Assembly (NCBI GenBank): GCA_025358305.1
Contig: JANYJZ010000037.1
Span: 1 to 64,000 of the forward strand
From: Ignavibacteriota bacterium
Lineage (GTDB): Bacteria > Bacteroidota > Ignavibacteria > UBA10030 > SZUA-254
Direction of reading: 5' to 3'
DNA: 64,000 bases
The notes below the pieces were generated by a model. It was not told where the DNA came from and did not search any database. It worked only from the letters and a program-made list of their open reading frames with translations. Each line of letters begins with the position of its first letter. The stretch's first letter is position 1. Both the position numbers and the translations under genes were made by a program. Below, one piece after another: positions 9,317 through 18,790 of this stretch.

Positions 9317-10168
9317 CTAGAGGTTCACAAGTGAGTTATCTATCAGGCGCGTTGCGCCGAACCGGACGGCGAGGGAGAGAAGCACCGAGGCTCCCTGCGC
9401 GAGGACCTGCAGCTCCTTGAGCGTGTCCGCGTCAGCGACCGAAATGTAGTCGACCTTCGCGGCCGCCTGGGCTGCGATCAGGTCGCTCATCGCGCCGATG
9501 AGCACACCGGCGCGGCGTTCGCCGGCCCGGATGAGCTCCCCTGCTTTGGCGAGCGAACGGTGGAGCACTGTACTCTGGCGGCGCTCCTCCGGTGAAAGAT
9601 AGACGTTTCTCGAGCTCATTGCAAGTCCATCCGCCTCGCGGACGATCGGGCCGACGATGATCTCGACCGGGAAGTTCAAATCGAGAGTCATGCGTCTCAG
9701 AACGGCAACCTGCTGGGCGTCCTTTTGGCCGAAAACGGCGACATGGGGGGCAGCGCAGTGAAAGAGCTTCGCCACGACCGTGGCGACGCCTCGGAAATGA
9801 CCCGGGCGCACCTTCCCTTCGAGCACGTCGGTGATCCGGTCCACGCTCGCGTAGGTCGCATAGCCGTCGGGATACATCTCTGCAACCGTCGGTACGAAGA
9901 GGATAGCCGTGCCGGCCGACGCGGCCAGGCGCGTGTCGCGTTCGATGTCCCGAGGGTACTTCTCGAAGTCTTCTGCGGGACCGAACTGGGTAGGGTTGAC
10001 GAAGATGCTCGTCACGACGGCGTCGGCATGCGAGCGCGCGATGCGCATGAGGCTCAGGTGGCCTTCGTGGAGGAACCCCATGGTGGGGACCATGCCGATC
10101 CGTTTCCCAGACCGGCGTAGCTCCTCGGCCGCGCTCTGCATCTCGGCGATGCCGGAAATGACGTTCAT
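9317..10168 (-). CDS. panC: Pantoate--beta-alanine ligase
   Basis: PanC condenses pantoate and beta-alanine with ATP in pantothenate (coenzyme A) synthesis. The 283-residue protein shows the nucleotide-binding MVPTMGFLHEGHLSLM, the substrate motif IFVNPTQFGPAEDFEKYPR, FGQKDAQQVAVLRRM and SSRNVYLSPEER, all in the expected order. The start at 10168 (MNVISGIAEM) overlaps the TGA of the upstream barrel gene as ATGA; the longer frame upstream is overlap with that gene. Grouping of a vitamin gene with envelope genes is common in compact genomes and need not be functional. Confidence 0.96.
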   Translation of the reverse strand: MNVISGIAEMQSAAEELRRSGKRIGMVPTMGFLHEGHLSLMRIARSHADAVVTSIFVNPTQFGPAEDFEKYPRDIERDTRLAASAGTAILFVPTVAEMYPDGYATYASVDRITDVLEGKVRPGHFRGVATVVAKLFHCAAPHVAVFGQKDAQQVAVLRRMTLDLNFPVEIIVGPIVREADGLAMSSRNVYLSPEERRQSTVLHRSLAKAGELIRAGERRAGVLIGAMSDLIAAQAAAKVDYISVADADTLKELQVLAQGASVLLSLAVRFGATRLIDNSLVNL

Positions 10169-11814
10169 TGGAGCCGGAGCTTCGCACCGAGCGTCAGCAC
10201 CCTGCCGGGGGCGGGATACCCGTCCCACCAGGAGTAGCTGCTGTTCAAAAGATTCGCGGCGTCGAACGACAGCACGACCCTCGAGAGAACCGAGACCGTC
10301 GCGCCCGCCCCGACCAAGACGAGATCGCCGAGGGTGCGGGTCCCCGTGCGGTCGATATTCTCCTTGCTCCGGTAGTCGACCGACGACCAAACGGTGAGGA
10401 TCGGAAGCACATCGAGCTCGCCCTTCGCCCCGAGCTTGAGGACAGGCGTCATCGGCAACTGAGTCGTCGTGCCGTCTTCGAACGACGGCTGGAGCGTGCC
10501 GGAGAAGTTGATCCTCGTCCGCTCCGACGCCCGGACGGTCCCTTCCGCCGCGACGATACTCTGGAACACTTCGGCGGGTTCCAGACGGATCCTCCCGCTG
10601 TCGGCGATCGTCAGGCTCTTGCCCGAACTTTTGATGAACGTCGCTTTGACCTCGAGCGTGAGCATGCCGCGGTTGTACCAGACGGCGCTCCCAAAATTGA
10701 GGATTTGGCGCTCAGGCTGGAGCACGAGTTCACGGCCGATATACGGATTGAGCTTCACCGCCTCGTCGTACGTTTCGAGGCGCATCTGCGGTTCGAACCA
10801 GAACGAGATGGAGCGGCCGTCGTCGATCTCCCACGTCAGCCGGGCCAAGGGCGCAACGAGTGAGCGCCTCCCCCCAGAGGAGTTCGATCCGCCTGAGTAC
10901 CGGCCCCCGGCCTGGAGGAACACCCTGTTCCCGATCCCCCAGCGCACGCTTCCCGCGAACGAGAGGAGCGACGGAGATTCGGTCGGATGCTGGTAGTCGA
11001 GCGAGGAGCTCTCGTACGAAAAATCCCCGAGGAGCCTTCCCGCGCCGATGTCGGCGGCGAGGCTCGCGTCCACCTTCGGCGACACGACGCTCACCTCGGA
11101 ATCAGCCGGCGCATGCTCGTCGCTCACCTTCCAGATATTCGCGCCGAGGTTCATGTCGAGAACGAGGCCCTGCCGGTTGAGCGAGCCCATTCGGCCGTCC
11201 ACGACGATGTTGTTTCTCGAGCGGTGCGCACTGGGGCCGACGATGCCGGTGAGGCCGTACGATTCATGCTGGAGGGAGACGCCGAACGAGGCACGCATGG
11301 TCCTGAGGACGTCGTTGTCGGTTGCAACGAGCGAATGGATCGTCGCGCCCGCGAGCGTCGTTGTTCCGGAGCTGTTCTCGGTATGGCCGCCCGTGCGGTG
11401 GAATCCCCCCTTGCCCGAGATGCCCCAGCGTTCGGCCGAGTAGTCGATATATCCGCCCGCGCCCGCGCTCGCGTAGTTGCCGAGAGCCCCTTCAAGAGAC
11501 CAGCGCCACGGCATCTGCCGTTGCTCGTACCGGGGAAGCGAGCCGACCGGAATGCCCGGCTGCAGCCTCTCCAGGAGAAGGCTGGAATCGGGCGCCGGCG
11601 CTTCGTACACCGGCACGTCGTAGATCTCTCCCTTCCGAGCGAACGGAAGCTCGATCGCCTTCTTTCCAACGATCGTCAATTCGGGGATCTCCAGCGTCGG
11701 CAGTTCCTTACGTACAGTGGTGGTGGTGTCCGCGCCCTGCTGCCGGGCGAGCGACGGCGAAGGCGCGACGACCAGGAAAAGGACAACCAAGCAGAACAGT
11801 GTTCTTGTCGTCAT
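10165..11814 (-). CDS. Outer-membrane beta-barrel protein (TonB-receptor-like, no plug domain)
   Basis: A 549-residue protein with a signal peptide (LFCLVVLFLVVAPSPSLA, RQQ). A short proline-rich segment contains TLEIPELTIVGKKAIELPF, then alternating hydrophobic/aromatic strands continue to the last residues GAKLRLQ, consistent with about 20 beta strands. It resembles the barrel part of TonB-dependent receptors but has no plug domain. The gene overlaps the preceding TPR gene by 4 bp (ATGA), suggesting the two products are made together and may form an outer-membrane/periplasmic pair. Substrate unknown. Confidence 0.72.
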   Translation of the reverse strand: MTTRTLFCLVVLFLVVAPSPSLARQQGADTTTTVRKELPTLEIPELTIVGKKAIELPFARKGEIYDVPVYEAPAPDSSLLLERLQPGIPVGSLPRYEQRQMPWRWSLEGALGNYASAGAGGYIDYSAERWGISGKGGFHRTGGHTENSSGTTTLAGATIHSLVATDNDVLRTMRASFGVSLQHESYGLTGIVGPSAHRSRNNIVVDGRMGSLNRQGLVLDMNLGANIWKVSDEHAPADSEVSVVSPKVDASLAADIGAGRLLGDFSYESSSLDYQHPTESPSLLSFAGSVRWGIGNRVFLQAGGRYSGGSNSSGGRRSLVAPLARLTWEIDDGRSISFWFEPQMRLETYDEAVKLNPYIGRELVLQPERQILNFGSAVWYNRGMLTLEVKATFIKSSGKSLTIADSGRIRLEPAEVFQSIVAAEGTVRASERTRINFSGTLQPSFEDGTTTQLPMTPVLKLGAKGELDVLPILTVWSSVDYRSKENIDRTGTRTLGDLVLVGAGATVSVLSRVVLSFDAANLLNSSYSWWDGYPAPGRVLTLGAKLRLQ

Positions 11815-14813
11815 CGCCGGAGCCTCTTCAATCGTTCCTGGGCATCTTTCCGCACCGTCGGATCGACGGCGTTGTTCGCGACCGCCTCGTAGGCGGCGCG
11901 CGCCTTCGGGATGTCACGGAGCTTTTCATAGCATCCGCCGGCGCCCAAGCGCGCCCGCTCGACGAACAGCGGGAACTCGGCGTACTGCTCGTAGACGTCC
12001 TTGTACGCCTGGAGCGCGTCGGGGGTCTTCTTCATCGAGAGGTAGCAATCGGCGATGATGAGGAGGCCTTCGGCTGCCAGGTCGTCGTTTCGCCGGGAGA
12101 CGAGCGCGTTGAGCGTGTCAAGCGCGGCCCTATGTTCTTTCTTCGCGACGTGAATCCGAGCGATCTGGATGCGGCTTCTGTCCGCGAAGATGTCGGTCGG
12201 GTAGTGCTCGATGACGAATTGGAACTGCTCCGTTGCCTCGGAGAGACTCGGGACGAGCGAGAGGGCCACCCCGCGGTTGTACCGTGATTCCGTGAGGAGC
12301 GGCGAATCGGGATGCCGGTGCTCGAAATCCTCGAGTTCGGCGACCGCCGCCTTGTACTGCTTCGTCTTGATCTCCGCCAGGCCCAAGGCCAGCCCCGCCG
12401 TCGGGGCGACCTCCGCGTCGGAGAACTCCTTGCGGATCCGTTCGTAGTACGGGATCGCCTGCTGGGGGTTATTCTCGAGCTCGTACGAGCGCCCCAATTG
12501 GTAGAGCGCCTTCGCCTCGACCGTCTTCGACGGCTTCAGCGCAAGGAGCTTCTGGTATTCCAGAACCGCGCCGCCGAAGTCGGATTGGCCGAAGAGGATG
12601 TCCCCTTTCCGCAGGACAAGCTCCTCCTGCGGCGAACCGGCGGGCGTTGCGCGCAAGAGCGTATCGATCTCCGCAAGGGCCCCGGCCGGGTGCCCTTCCG
12701 CCTCGTACGTATACTGAAGCCCCGACATGGCGTCGGGAACAAGCGGCGTCGAAGGGTACTCCTTCAGAACGCGCTGGTAGTAGACTCGGGCGCTGTCGTA
12801 CTGCTTCATGTTGTAGAAGGCGTCGCCAGTGTTGAACAGAACGCGCGGCATGAGCTGACTCTGCGGATAATCGCGCATGACGCCGCGGAACTCCGTCAAG
12901 GCCTCCGGGAACTGGTCCTTCGAAAAATAGGTCCATCCGATGTTGAACGCCACGACCTCGTTGTAGACGGACGAGGGGTAGCGCATGAGGAAGTTCCGCA
13001 AGTGCGTGATCCCCCGCTCCGATTCCCCGCGCTGGATGTACGACATGCCGAGCTGGAAGGCGGCGTACTCGGCCTGGCGGCTCCCGCCCTTCTCCTCGGC
13101 CAGGGATGCGTAGAGCGCGCTCGACTTCTCGTACTCGCCCATGAAGAAGTAGCAGTCGGCCTTGCGCAGCGAGGCGTCGAGGACGTGCTCGTCGTTCGGG
13201 AAATCCGTCGTGAACTTGTCGAATGCCGCGGCCGCCTGCGCGAATTTCTTCTGTTCGAACAGCGTCCAGGCGATGCCGTAGGAGGCGGTGGCCTTGTGGT
13301 TCCCGGCCGACTCGAGCCGCAGCGCGTCGTTATAGGCATGTTCCGCATCGGCGAAGCGGCCGTCCTGGTAGAGCGCTTCGCCGCGCCAGAGGTTCACCTC
13401 GGCGATGCGCGGATCGTTCGGGTACTTATGGAGGAAGTCCGCGAGAAGGTCCGCGCTCGACTTGAACCGGCCGAGATGATACATCGCGATCCCTTCCTCG
13501 TACATTGCGCCCGGGATAAGGTCGGGGTTCGTGCCGAGGCGCCGTACTTGGGCGAACGCGTACTGCGCGTTGGAGAAGTCGCTCAATGCGACGCTCGCTT
13601 CGCCCGACATGCGGTAGGCTTCAGCGCGGTGTCCGCTCTCGGGAAACAGCCGCGCCGAAAGCTGGAAGTAGTGCCGAGCGTCCTTGTAGCGCTTCATCCG
13701 GTACTGGATGAGGCCCATCTGGTAGTAGGAACGTTCCGCGAACTGGTCGTACGGCGAGACCGCCGTCAGGGAATCGAACCGCGACATCGCGGAGAGGACA
13801 TTGTTCTGAAGAAGGGTCAGGACGCTCGCCTGGTACATCGCGGCGTACGCCAGCGAGTCCTTCCCCCGGAGGCTCAGGGCGTCAAAATCGGTCTGCGCGC
13901 CCGCCGCGTCGCCCCGCTTGAGTTTCGACCAGGCGATGCCGTAGTTCGCCGCCTTCCGAAGCGCGTCATTCCCGGCGATCTTTAAGAGATCCTCATAGTC
14001 CGACTGGGCCGGCTCGTACCGGCCGGTAAGGTATTCCGCTTCCGCGCGGAGGAAGAGCGATTCCTCGCGCTGCCGCGGAGTCGACGGGTTGGCCTGTTCG
14101 AGGTGCTTCAGTGTCCCCGCGAAGTCGCGCTGCCGAAGGGCGAGGGAGGCGAGCCGGATCTGCGCGTCGGTGATGAGCTCGCTCGACGGGTACTCCGTGA
14201 CGAGCCGCTGGAGGTAGTCGGACGCCTTCGGGTATTCCCCGCGTCGTTCGAGCGAAAGGGCCCATCCCATGAGGGCGTTGTCCCGGAACTCGGTCGACGA
14301 GGAGTCGTCGAAGCAGTGCTGAATGTCCGATTCGGCCGGACCCCAGTCCCCTTGGTCGATGGCGCACATCGCGCGCCAGAAGAACGCCGCGCCGCGCTGC
14401 CGATGCGCTGGATTCTCGTCGAGGAAGAGCGTCAGGGATTCCCGGGCGTCGCGGATCTGGTGGATCTGGTAGGCGCTCACCCCTTTTCGCAAGAGCGCTT
14501 CGCCTCGGGAGCCGTCGGCGGAGTACTCCGAGAGAAATTCCGCCGCCCACTGGAACGCCTCCACGTAGTCGCGGTCTTCGTACGAGCTCTGGAGAAGAAG
14601 GTAGAGGACGTCGCGGTCCCGGTCGTTCGCACCGCCCCGCTCGAGCATACGCTCAAGTTCCTGCCGGGCGACATGGTACGATCCGATGCCGATCCATTCG
14701 GCCGCGTCGGCCGTACCGGCCCGGCGTTCCGCTCGGGAAAGATCCTGCGCGCGCGCCTGCGGCACGCCGCAGAGCGCCGCGCAGAACAGAATGACGCAGC
14801 AATGTCTCTTCAC
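11811..14813 (-). CDS. Periplasmic TPR-repeat protein, 1000 residues
   Basis: The protein has a signal peptide (MKRHCCVILFCAALCGVPQA, RAQ) and then about 20 tetratricopeptide-like repeats throughout, e.g. ALMGWALSLERRGEYPKASD, AYGIAWTLFEQKKFAQAAAA-type units and YYQRVLKEYPSTPLVPDAM, ending KDAQERLKRLRR. The repeats are of the YbgF/BamD type with frequent YP or FP turns (DEFAYP-like), typical of periplasmic scaffold proteins. It is 4 bp overlapped with the plug-less barrel and 6 bp from the OmpA-family gene. That three-gene run suggests a joint envelope role, perhaps assembly or transport. No catalytic motif is seen. Confidence 0.8.
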   Translation of the reverse strand: MKRHCCVILFCAALCGVPQARAQDLSRAERRAGTADAAEWIGIGSYHVARQELERMLERGGANDRDRDVLYLLLQSSYEDRDYVEAFQWAAEFLSEYSADGSRGEALLRKGVSAYQIHQIRDARESLTLFLDENPAHRQRGAAFFWRAMCAIDQGDWGPAESDIQHCFDDSSSTEFRDNALMGWALSLERRGEYPKASDYLQRLVTEYPSSELITDAQIRLASLALRQRDFAGTLKHLEQANPSTPRQREESLFLRAEAEYLTGRYEPAQSDYEDLLKIAGNDALRKAANYGIAWSKLKRGDAAGAQTDFDALSLRGKDSLAYAAMYQASVLTLLQNNVLSAMSRFDSLTAVSPYDQFAERSYYQMGLIQYRMKRYKDARHYFQLSARLFPESGHRAEAYRMSGEASVALSDFSNAQYAFAQVRRLGTNPDLIPGAMYEEGIAMYHLGRFKSSADLLADFLHKYPNDPRIAEVNLWRGEALYQDGRFADAEHAYNDALRLESAGNHKATASYGIAWTLFEQKKFAQAAAAFDKFTTDFPNDEHVLDASLRKADCYFFMGEYEKSSALYASLAEEKGGSRQAEYAAFQLGMSYIQRGESERGITHLRNFLMRYPSSVYNEVVAFNIGWTYFSKDQFPEALTEFRGVMRDYPQSQLMPRVLFNTGDAFYNMKQYDSARVYYQRVLKEYPSTPLVPDAMSGLQYTYEAEGHPAGALAEIDTLLRATPAGSPQEELVLRKGDILFGQSDFGGAVLEYQKLLALKPSKTVEAKALYQLGRSYELENNPQQAIPYYERIRKEFSDAEVAPTAGLALGLAEIKTKQYKAAVAELEDFEHRHPDSPLLTESRYNRGVALSLVPSLSEATEQFQFVIEHYPTDIFADRSRIQIARIHVAKKEHRAALDTLNALVSRRNDDLAAEGLLIIADCYLSMKKTPDALQAYKDVYEQYAEFPLFVERARLGAGGCYEKLRDIPKARAAYEAVANNAVDPTVRKDAQERLKRLRR

Positions 14814-14819
14814 CGAGCG

Positions 14820-16718
14820 CTACTCCGGAAGGATGTCGATGATGACGGTCCTATTGTAGAACCGCTCTTCGGGCAGCGTGTTTTCGAACGGCGCCCGGCG
14901 CAGGTCCTCGCCGAACCCGTACGCGTCGAACTTCACGCGGCGCTTGCCGGCCTTCGCCAGCGCGTTGGCGATGATCGCCTTCGTCTCCTCGGCGCGGTCT
15001 TTCGAGAGCTTCAGATTGTGGCTCTCTTCGCCGATGAGATCGGTGTGGCCGTGGATGATGACGCTTCCGCCCTCGGGGACGAGCGGTGCGACGACGTCGG
15101 TGAGGAAGCGCTCGTACGTCGCGACGGTCCGGGACTGGTCGAACTCGAAGAGGATGCTGAACCGAAGTCCGAGGTCCTCGACCGGCTCGTCGGACCGAGT
15201 GAGCGTGACGGTCTCCTCTTTCCGGAACGTCTGGCCGCTCTTTGTCTGCGCGAGGAGGGCCATCGTATACTTGCCTTTAAAGCGGGTGCCCATGATCTGG
15301 CGTCCGCCGATGCGCCCCTGGTCGCCCGTGAACGGGCCGTACCGGTTCACACTGCCGTTCTCATCGATCGCCTCGACCGACCATGACGCGAGTTTCTCGT
15401 CGCCGTTCGTCACGTTCACCAGAACGTCGGAGTCGAGCGGATCTTCCTGGAGGGAGACGATCTGAACCGGTTCAAGAAGGCCGGCCGTCGTGCTCGTGAT
15501 GTCGACGCGGCGGTCTTCCGGCCGGACGAGGTCGAGCTCGCGCGTCGCGCCGGAGGCCACCGAGGGGACCTCGGGCTTGTCGCGTCCGGCCGTCGTGATG
15601 CGCCCGCCGTCGATGCCGAAGACGTCGACGAGGTAGCGTTTCACTTCTTCCGCGTACATTTTGCCCGTCGCAGCGCCCTTGTCGGAGGCCCCGGAGAGCG
15701 TCACCGACGCGTTGGCATGGTCGCGCATACGGTCGCCGAGGATGTTGAGGATATTATGATAGACGGTAAGCTGCCGGCGGGACCGGCCGGTGAGGTCCTT
15801 CGGCTCGGGCTGGACGAGCTGTTCCTCCTTGAACGAGGAGGCTTGGTCGTGCGTCAGCTGGACGTAGCGGCTCGGGACCGCCGTGGAGCCTTCGTCGAAG
15901 AAGACGAAGTTGCGCATCGGGAAGGTCTCCTTCACCCGGCGCTCCGTCGGGATGAGGCGCGGGGCGCGGACCGAGAACTGGACGTCGCGGCTCAGTGCTT
16001 CGGTCGTGCCGGCGGTGCTGCCGAATTTCAGCGCGACGCCGAACCGGACGCTCGAGAGCGTCCAGTTGTCCTCCGAGCGCGGGCCCTGCCCGAAATGGAT
16101 CGCAAGGAACGGGGCGAGGTCGATCCTGGTGCTCTGATTGGCGGAGGTGAGCGCGATGTCATACCCGGCGCCCAGTTGGAGCCCCAGGACCGTGCCGCGC
16201 ACCCCGCTCCAATCGCCGATGGCGGTGCCGGCGGCGTTGTTGTCTTCGGTGTAGGTGAACGATTTTGCGACGTTGAACCCTAGACGCGGACCGGCGAAGA
16301 AGTAGACGTTCGCGGGAAACGGGGAGATCTTCAGGCTCGGTTCGAGGCTCAGGTAGTTCATCGATGCCTTGACCCGTGAGGTCACTCCGGCGGCCGTGAC
16401 GGCGTCAAAGTCGCCGCTCCGGTTGTCGAATCCGAGCGTCACCATGGCGCCCCAGACCGGATCGGGCCGGTACTCGACCAGGGGGGCGAGCCACAGACCG
16501 GTCCCCGACCCCTTCGTGTACGAGGCGGGTGCGATGGATTTTGCCGCGTTGAGCGTGCTCGTGTTCCCGCCGTAGTAGTTGAAGTTCAGGCCCAGACCGC
16601 CGCCGAACCACCACTCGGGTTGGACCGAGCGGCTCTCCTGTGCCGTCAGCATGAGTGTGAACAGGAGCGTGAATAGCACGGCAGCCTGCGTTCGTTTTCC
16701 CATCGTCATCATCTTCAT
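14820..16718 (-). CDS. OmpA-family outer-membrane protein
   Basis: The start at 16718 (MKMMTMGKRTQ) has AAGGAG 6 nt upstream; the longer frame extends into the promoter region and was trimmed. The 632-residue protein has a signal peptide, an N-terminal eight-strand-type barrel of about 220 residues (WWFGGGLGLNFNYYGGN to VRFGVALKFGS), a middle domain, and a C-terminal OmpA-like peptidoglycan-binding domain. The last shows VIIHGHTDLIGEESHNLKLS and KDRAEETKAII with the final NRTVIIDI, so the diaminopimelate-binding Asp/Arg region appears intact. An additional OmpA-like stretch (VTLSGASDKGAATGKMYAEE) precedes it, hinting at a duplicated, degenerate domain. It probably anchors the outer membrane to the wall. 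Confidence 0.85.
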   Translation of the reverse strand: MKMMTMGKRTQAAVLFTLLFTLMLTAQESRSVQPEWWFGGGLGLNFNYYGGNTSTLNAAKSIAPASYTKGSGTGLWLAPLVEYRPDPVWGAMVTLGFDNRSGDFDAVTAAGVTSRVKASMNYLSLEPSLKISPFPANVYFFAGPRLGFNVAKSFTYTEDNNAAGTAIGDWSGVRGTVLGLQLGAGYDIALTSANQSTRIDLAPFLAIHFGQGPRSEDNWTLSSVRFGVALKFGSTAGTTEALSRDVQFSVRAPRLIPTERRVKETFPMRNFVFFDEGSTAVPSRYVQLTHDQASSFKEEQLVQPEPKDLTGRSRRQLTVYHNILNILGDRMRDHANASVTLSGASDKGAATGKMYAEEVKRYLVDVFGIDGGRITTAGRDKPEVPSVASGATRELDLVRPEDRRVDITSTTAGLLEPVQIVSLQEDPLDSDVLVNVTNGDEKLASWSVEAIDENGSVNRYGPFTGDQGRIGGRQIMGTRFKGKYTMALLAQTKSGQTFRKEETVTLTRSDEPVEDLGLRFSILFEFDQSRTVATYERFLTDVVAPLVPEGGSVIIHGHTDLIGEESHNLKLSKDRAEETKAIIANALAKAGKRRVKFDAYGFGEDLRRAPFENTLPEERFYNRTVIIDILPE

Positions 16719-16818
16719 TGCGTCTCCTTGTGCGAGGTAATGGTTCTTGTGGTACTCTGGCGCTGCTTCGCCCCAGGCATGAGGTCTCCAGCGATGCGCG
16801 TTCAACGGCACGGGTCCG

Positions 16819-17724
16819 CTACAGGATCTTCTTGCCGAAAGCGGACTGTACCAACTCTACGGCGAATTCAGCCGATTGGTTACGGTTGTCGAGGATGGGG
16901 TTCACCTCGACGAGCTCGAGCGACGTCATCTTCTTCGATTCGGCGAGCATTTCCATGATGAGGTGGGCTTCACGGTAGTCGAGCCCTCCCTTGACCGGCG
17001 TACCGACGCCCGGGGCGTAGATCGGGTCGACGCTGTCCAAATCGAAGCTCACGTGGAGATAGTCGACGTTGTTCGCTACCTGGTCGAACGCCCGCTTCAT
17101 GACCTTGTGGACGCCGTACTTGTCGATGTCCTCCATCGTGTAGAGGTGAACGCCGAACTTCTTCAGGTTCTCCCGTTCGCTCTTGTCGAGGTCCCTGAGG
17201 CCGATGATGGCGATGTTCTTGGCGTCGACCTTCGTGAACGATCCTCCGACATTGACGAGCTGGCGCGGCCCCAGGCCGGCGCAGATCGCCAAGGGCATGC
17301 CATGGATGTTCCCCGACGGGGAGCTCCCGGGGGTGTTGAAATCGCCATGAGCGTCGATCCAGAAGATGCCGAGCTTCTTCTTCCGGCGCCGGGCGTTCAG
17401 AGAGAGCCCCGCGACCGTCCCGATCGCGATCGAATGGTCGCCCCCGAGGACGAGCGGAAACTGCCCTTTCTGCGAGATCTTCTCGACCTTCCGGGCGAGT
17501 ACGGTGCAGGCCCGGGCGATTTCGGGGAGGTACTTCGCCTTGGCGTCCTTCACCTGCTGCTCTTCCTGGGTCTTGATCGTCAGGTCGCCGTCATCGATGA
17601 CCTTGTAGCCGAGTTCCTTCAGCCGGGCGCCTATCCCGGCGTAGCGGATCGCCGAAGGGCCCATATCGACGCCGCGACGCCCCTGGCCCAGATCCATCGG
17701 CATACCAATGATGTTGATCGTCAT
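16819..17724 (-). CDS. rocF: Arginase
   Basis: This 301-residue ureohydrolase converts arginine to ornithine and urea. Manganese-binding motifs are intact: LVLGGDHSIAIGTVAG, IFWIDAHGDFNTP and HVSFDLDSVDPIYAPGVG. SLELVEVNPILDNRNQSAE is the C-terminal arginase block. The ATG at 17724 is preferred because AAGGA lies 4 nt upstream and a good promoter ends at 17751, which would place the transcription start very near the other in-frame ATG at 17748. Agmatinase is less likely given the VNP..D arginase-type C-terminus. The gene appears to be transcribed alone or at the head of the OmpA run. Confidence 0.93.
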   Translation of the reverse strand: MTINIIGMPMDLGQGRRGVDMGPSAIRYAGIGARLKELGYKVIDDGDLTIKTQEEQQVKDAKAKYLPEIARACTVLARKVEKISQKGQFPLVLGGDHSIAIGTVAGLSLNARRRKKKLGIFWIDAHGDFNTPGSSPSGNIHGMPLAICAGLGPRQLVNVGGSFTKVDAKNIAIIGLRDLDKSERENLKKFGVHLYTMEDIDKYGVHKVMKRAFDQVANNVDYLHVSFDLDSVDPIYAPGVGTPVKGGLDYREAHLIMEMLAESKKMTSLELVEVNPILDNRNQSAEFAVELVQSAFGKKIL

Positions 17725-17750
17725 TCGATCCTTGTCTAAGAGGTTCATCT

Positions 17751-17779
17751 ATAATAGGAACGGAAATCTGTACACTCAA
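17751..17779 (-). promoter_or_regulatory. Sigma-70-type promoter for arginase
   Basis: On the minus strand TTGAGT (17779-17774), a 17-nt spacer and TATTAT (17756-17751) precede the arginase gene. The predicted start of transcription is around 17744, giving a 20-nt leader if translation begins at 17724. It makes the ATG at 17748 unlikely. Confidence 0.62.
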
Positions 17780-17967
17780 ATCATATCAAATTACGCCACA
17801 TTGAAGCATCGCGGCAACGGCCGAACAGACACATACCCGTAAGATATTAAAATCTTTGAATGTTACCAAACTTTGCTAAGGTAATTCGTAAAGGGGGAGC
17901 ACCGAGGATGGAAGAAACTGGTGAAAAACAGGAGAAAAGGAATGTCTTAAGAGGGTTTTCAAGGCCG

Positions 17968-18009
17968 CCCCTCACATTCGTTGAAAAAACATCGCTTTTT
18001 TAGGAGGGG
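17968..18009 (-). terminator. Hairpin downstream of the 18098-18655 lipoprotein gene
   Basis: CCCCTC (17968-17973) pairs with GAGGGG (18004-18009) and an inner A6 (17984-17989) pairs with T6 (17996-18001). On the minus strand the structure lies about 90 nt after the lipoprotein stop, and the inner arm ends in TTTTTT. It may terminate that transcript. The rest of the 17749-18097 gap holds the arginase promoter and no credible gene. Confidence 0.5.
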
Positions 18010-18097
18010 TCAATTCATGCTGATATCAAGGCTTGTCCGGTGCTATCCGTGTGAACACACCCCGGGGAATGAGGCGGCGGTGCAAGGTGACAGGTCC

Positions 18098-18655
18098 TTA
18101 GTCTACCTTGATGTCTCCGTGTCCGGAGACGGTCAGATCGATCATCTGCGAACAGGACGTTCCGGGCGGTCCATCGCACACGGCCGTGTTCCACGAGTAG
18201 ACGCACCGGTAATACCCCGGCGGCACCCTGTTGCCGGCCTCGTCGTCGAGATGCCAGACGATCAATTCGGCACCCGCATCGATCGGATCCTTGAAGAGCG
18301 TCTTGACAAGTACCCCCTGGCTCGTGTACATCCTGAACGATGGAAGGCCTCCGAGTCCCATGGTGAACTCCAAGGAGGTCGAATCATGCGCCGGGTTCGG
18401 ATATGCCGGAGTGATCCTCGGATCGAGTTGCCGGCCCCCCAGCGCGTAATGGACGATCTTGGAAGGATGGATCTGCCAATCATCCGGGTCCTGCGACACG
18501 ATGGTGAAGGAACCGGGGCCATTGGAGACGGTGACCGTTATCTTGGTGTCGGGGAAGACCGATTCGCCGTTCCCCGTCGGCGAACTGCATGACACGAGCC
18601 AAGCGCACATGGCCGCAATCCCGATGAGACCGGCAGCGTTTAGACGAGTTGCCAT
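18098..18655 (-). CDS. Lipoprotein with FlgD/T9SS-CTD-like beta-sandwich
   Basis: The ATG at 18655 follows AAGGA by 8 nt; the upstream in-frame stretch is non-coding. The 185-residue product has a lipobox (AWLVSC, SSPTG) and is expected to be a lipid-anchored envelope protein. Its second half contains YPNPAHDSTSLEFTM, FRMYTSQGVLVKTLF and GNRVPPGYYRCVYSW, the pattern of FlgD-like Ig folds that also occur as T9SS sorting domains. The protein therefore has both a lipobox and a CTD-like fold, though residues after the fold (about 30) make it a poor C-terminal sorting signal. Function unknown. Confidence 0.7.
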   Translation of the reverse strand: MATRLNAAGLIGIAAMCAWLVSCSSPTGNGESVFPDTKITVTVSNGPGSFTIVSQDPDDWQIHPSKIVHYALGGRQLDPRITPAYPNPAHDSTSLEFTMGLGGLPSFRMYTSQGVLVKTLFKDPIDAGAELIVWHLDDEAGNRVPPGYYRCVYSWNTAVCDGPPGTSCSQMIDLTVSGHGDIKVD

Positions 18656-18790
18656 AGATGATTCCTTCTCTTGGTCTTGACGATGGGACAAAAGCGAACG
18701 AGCGGCCGTCGGCCTGCGTGCTTCACGGGTAAAACAGAACCGTCCGGACCGGGACACCGAGCCGAGCGGAATATCGCATGAGCCGTAAGG

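Noticed and set aside
16719-16811. Upstream extension of the OmpA-family frame to 16811
   Set aside because: The AAGGAG site points to the ATG at 16718, and the extension lacks a signal-peptide pattern.
17981-18592. Plus-strand frame of 203 codons opposite the lipoprotein
   Set aside because: The minus-strand gene has SD, lipobox and a recognisable fold, whereas this frame has none.
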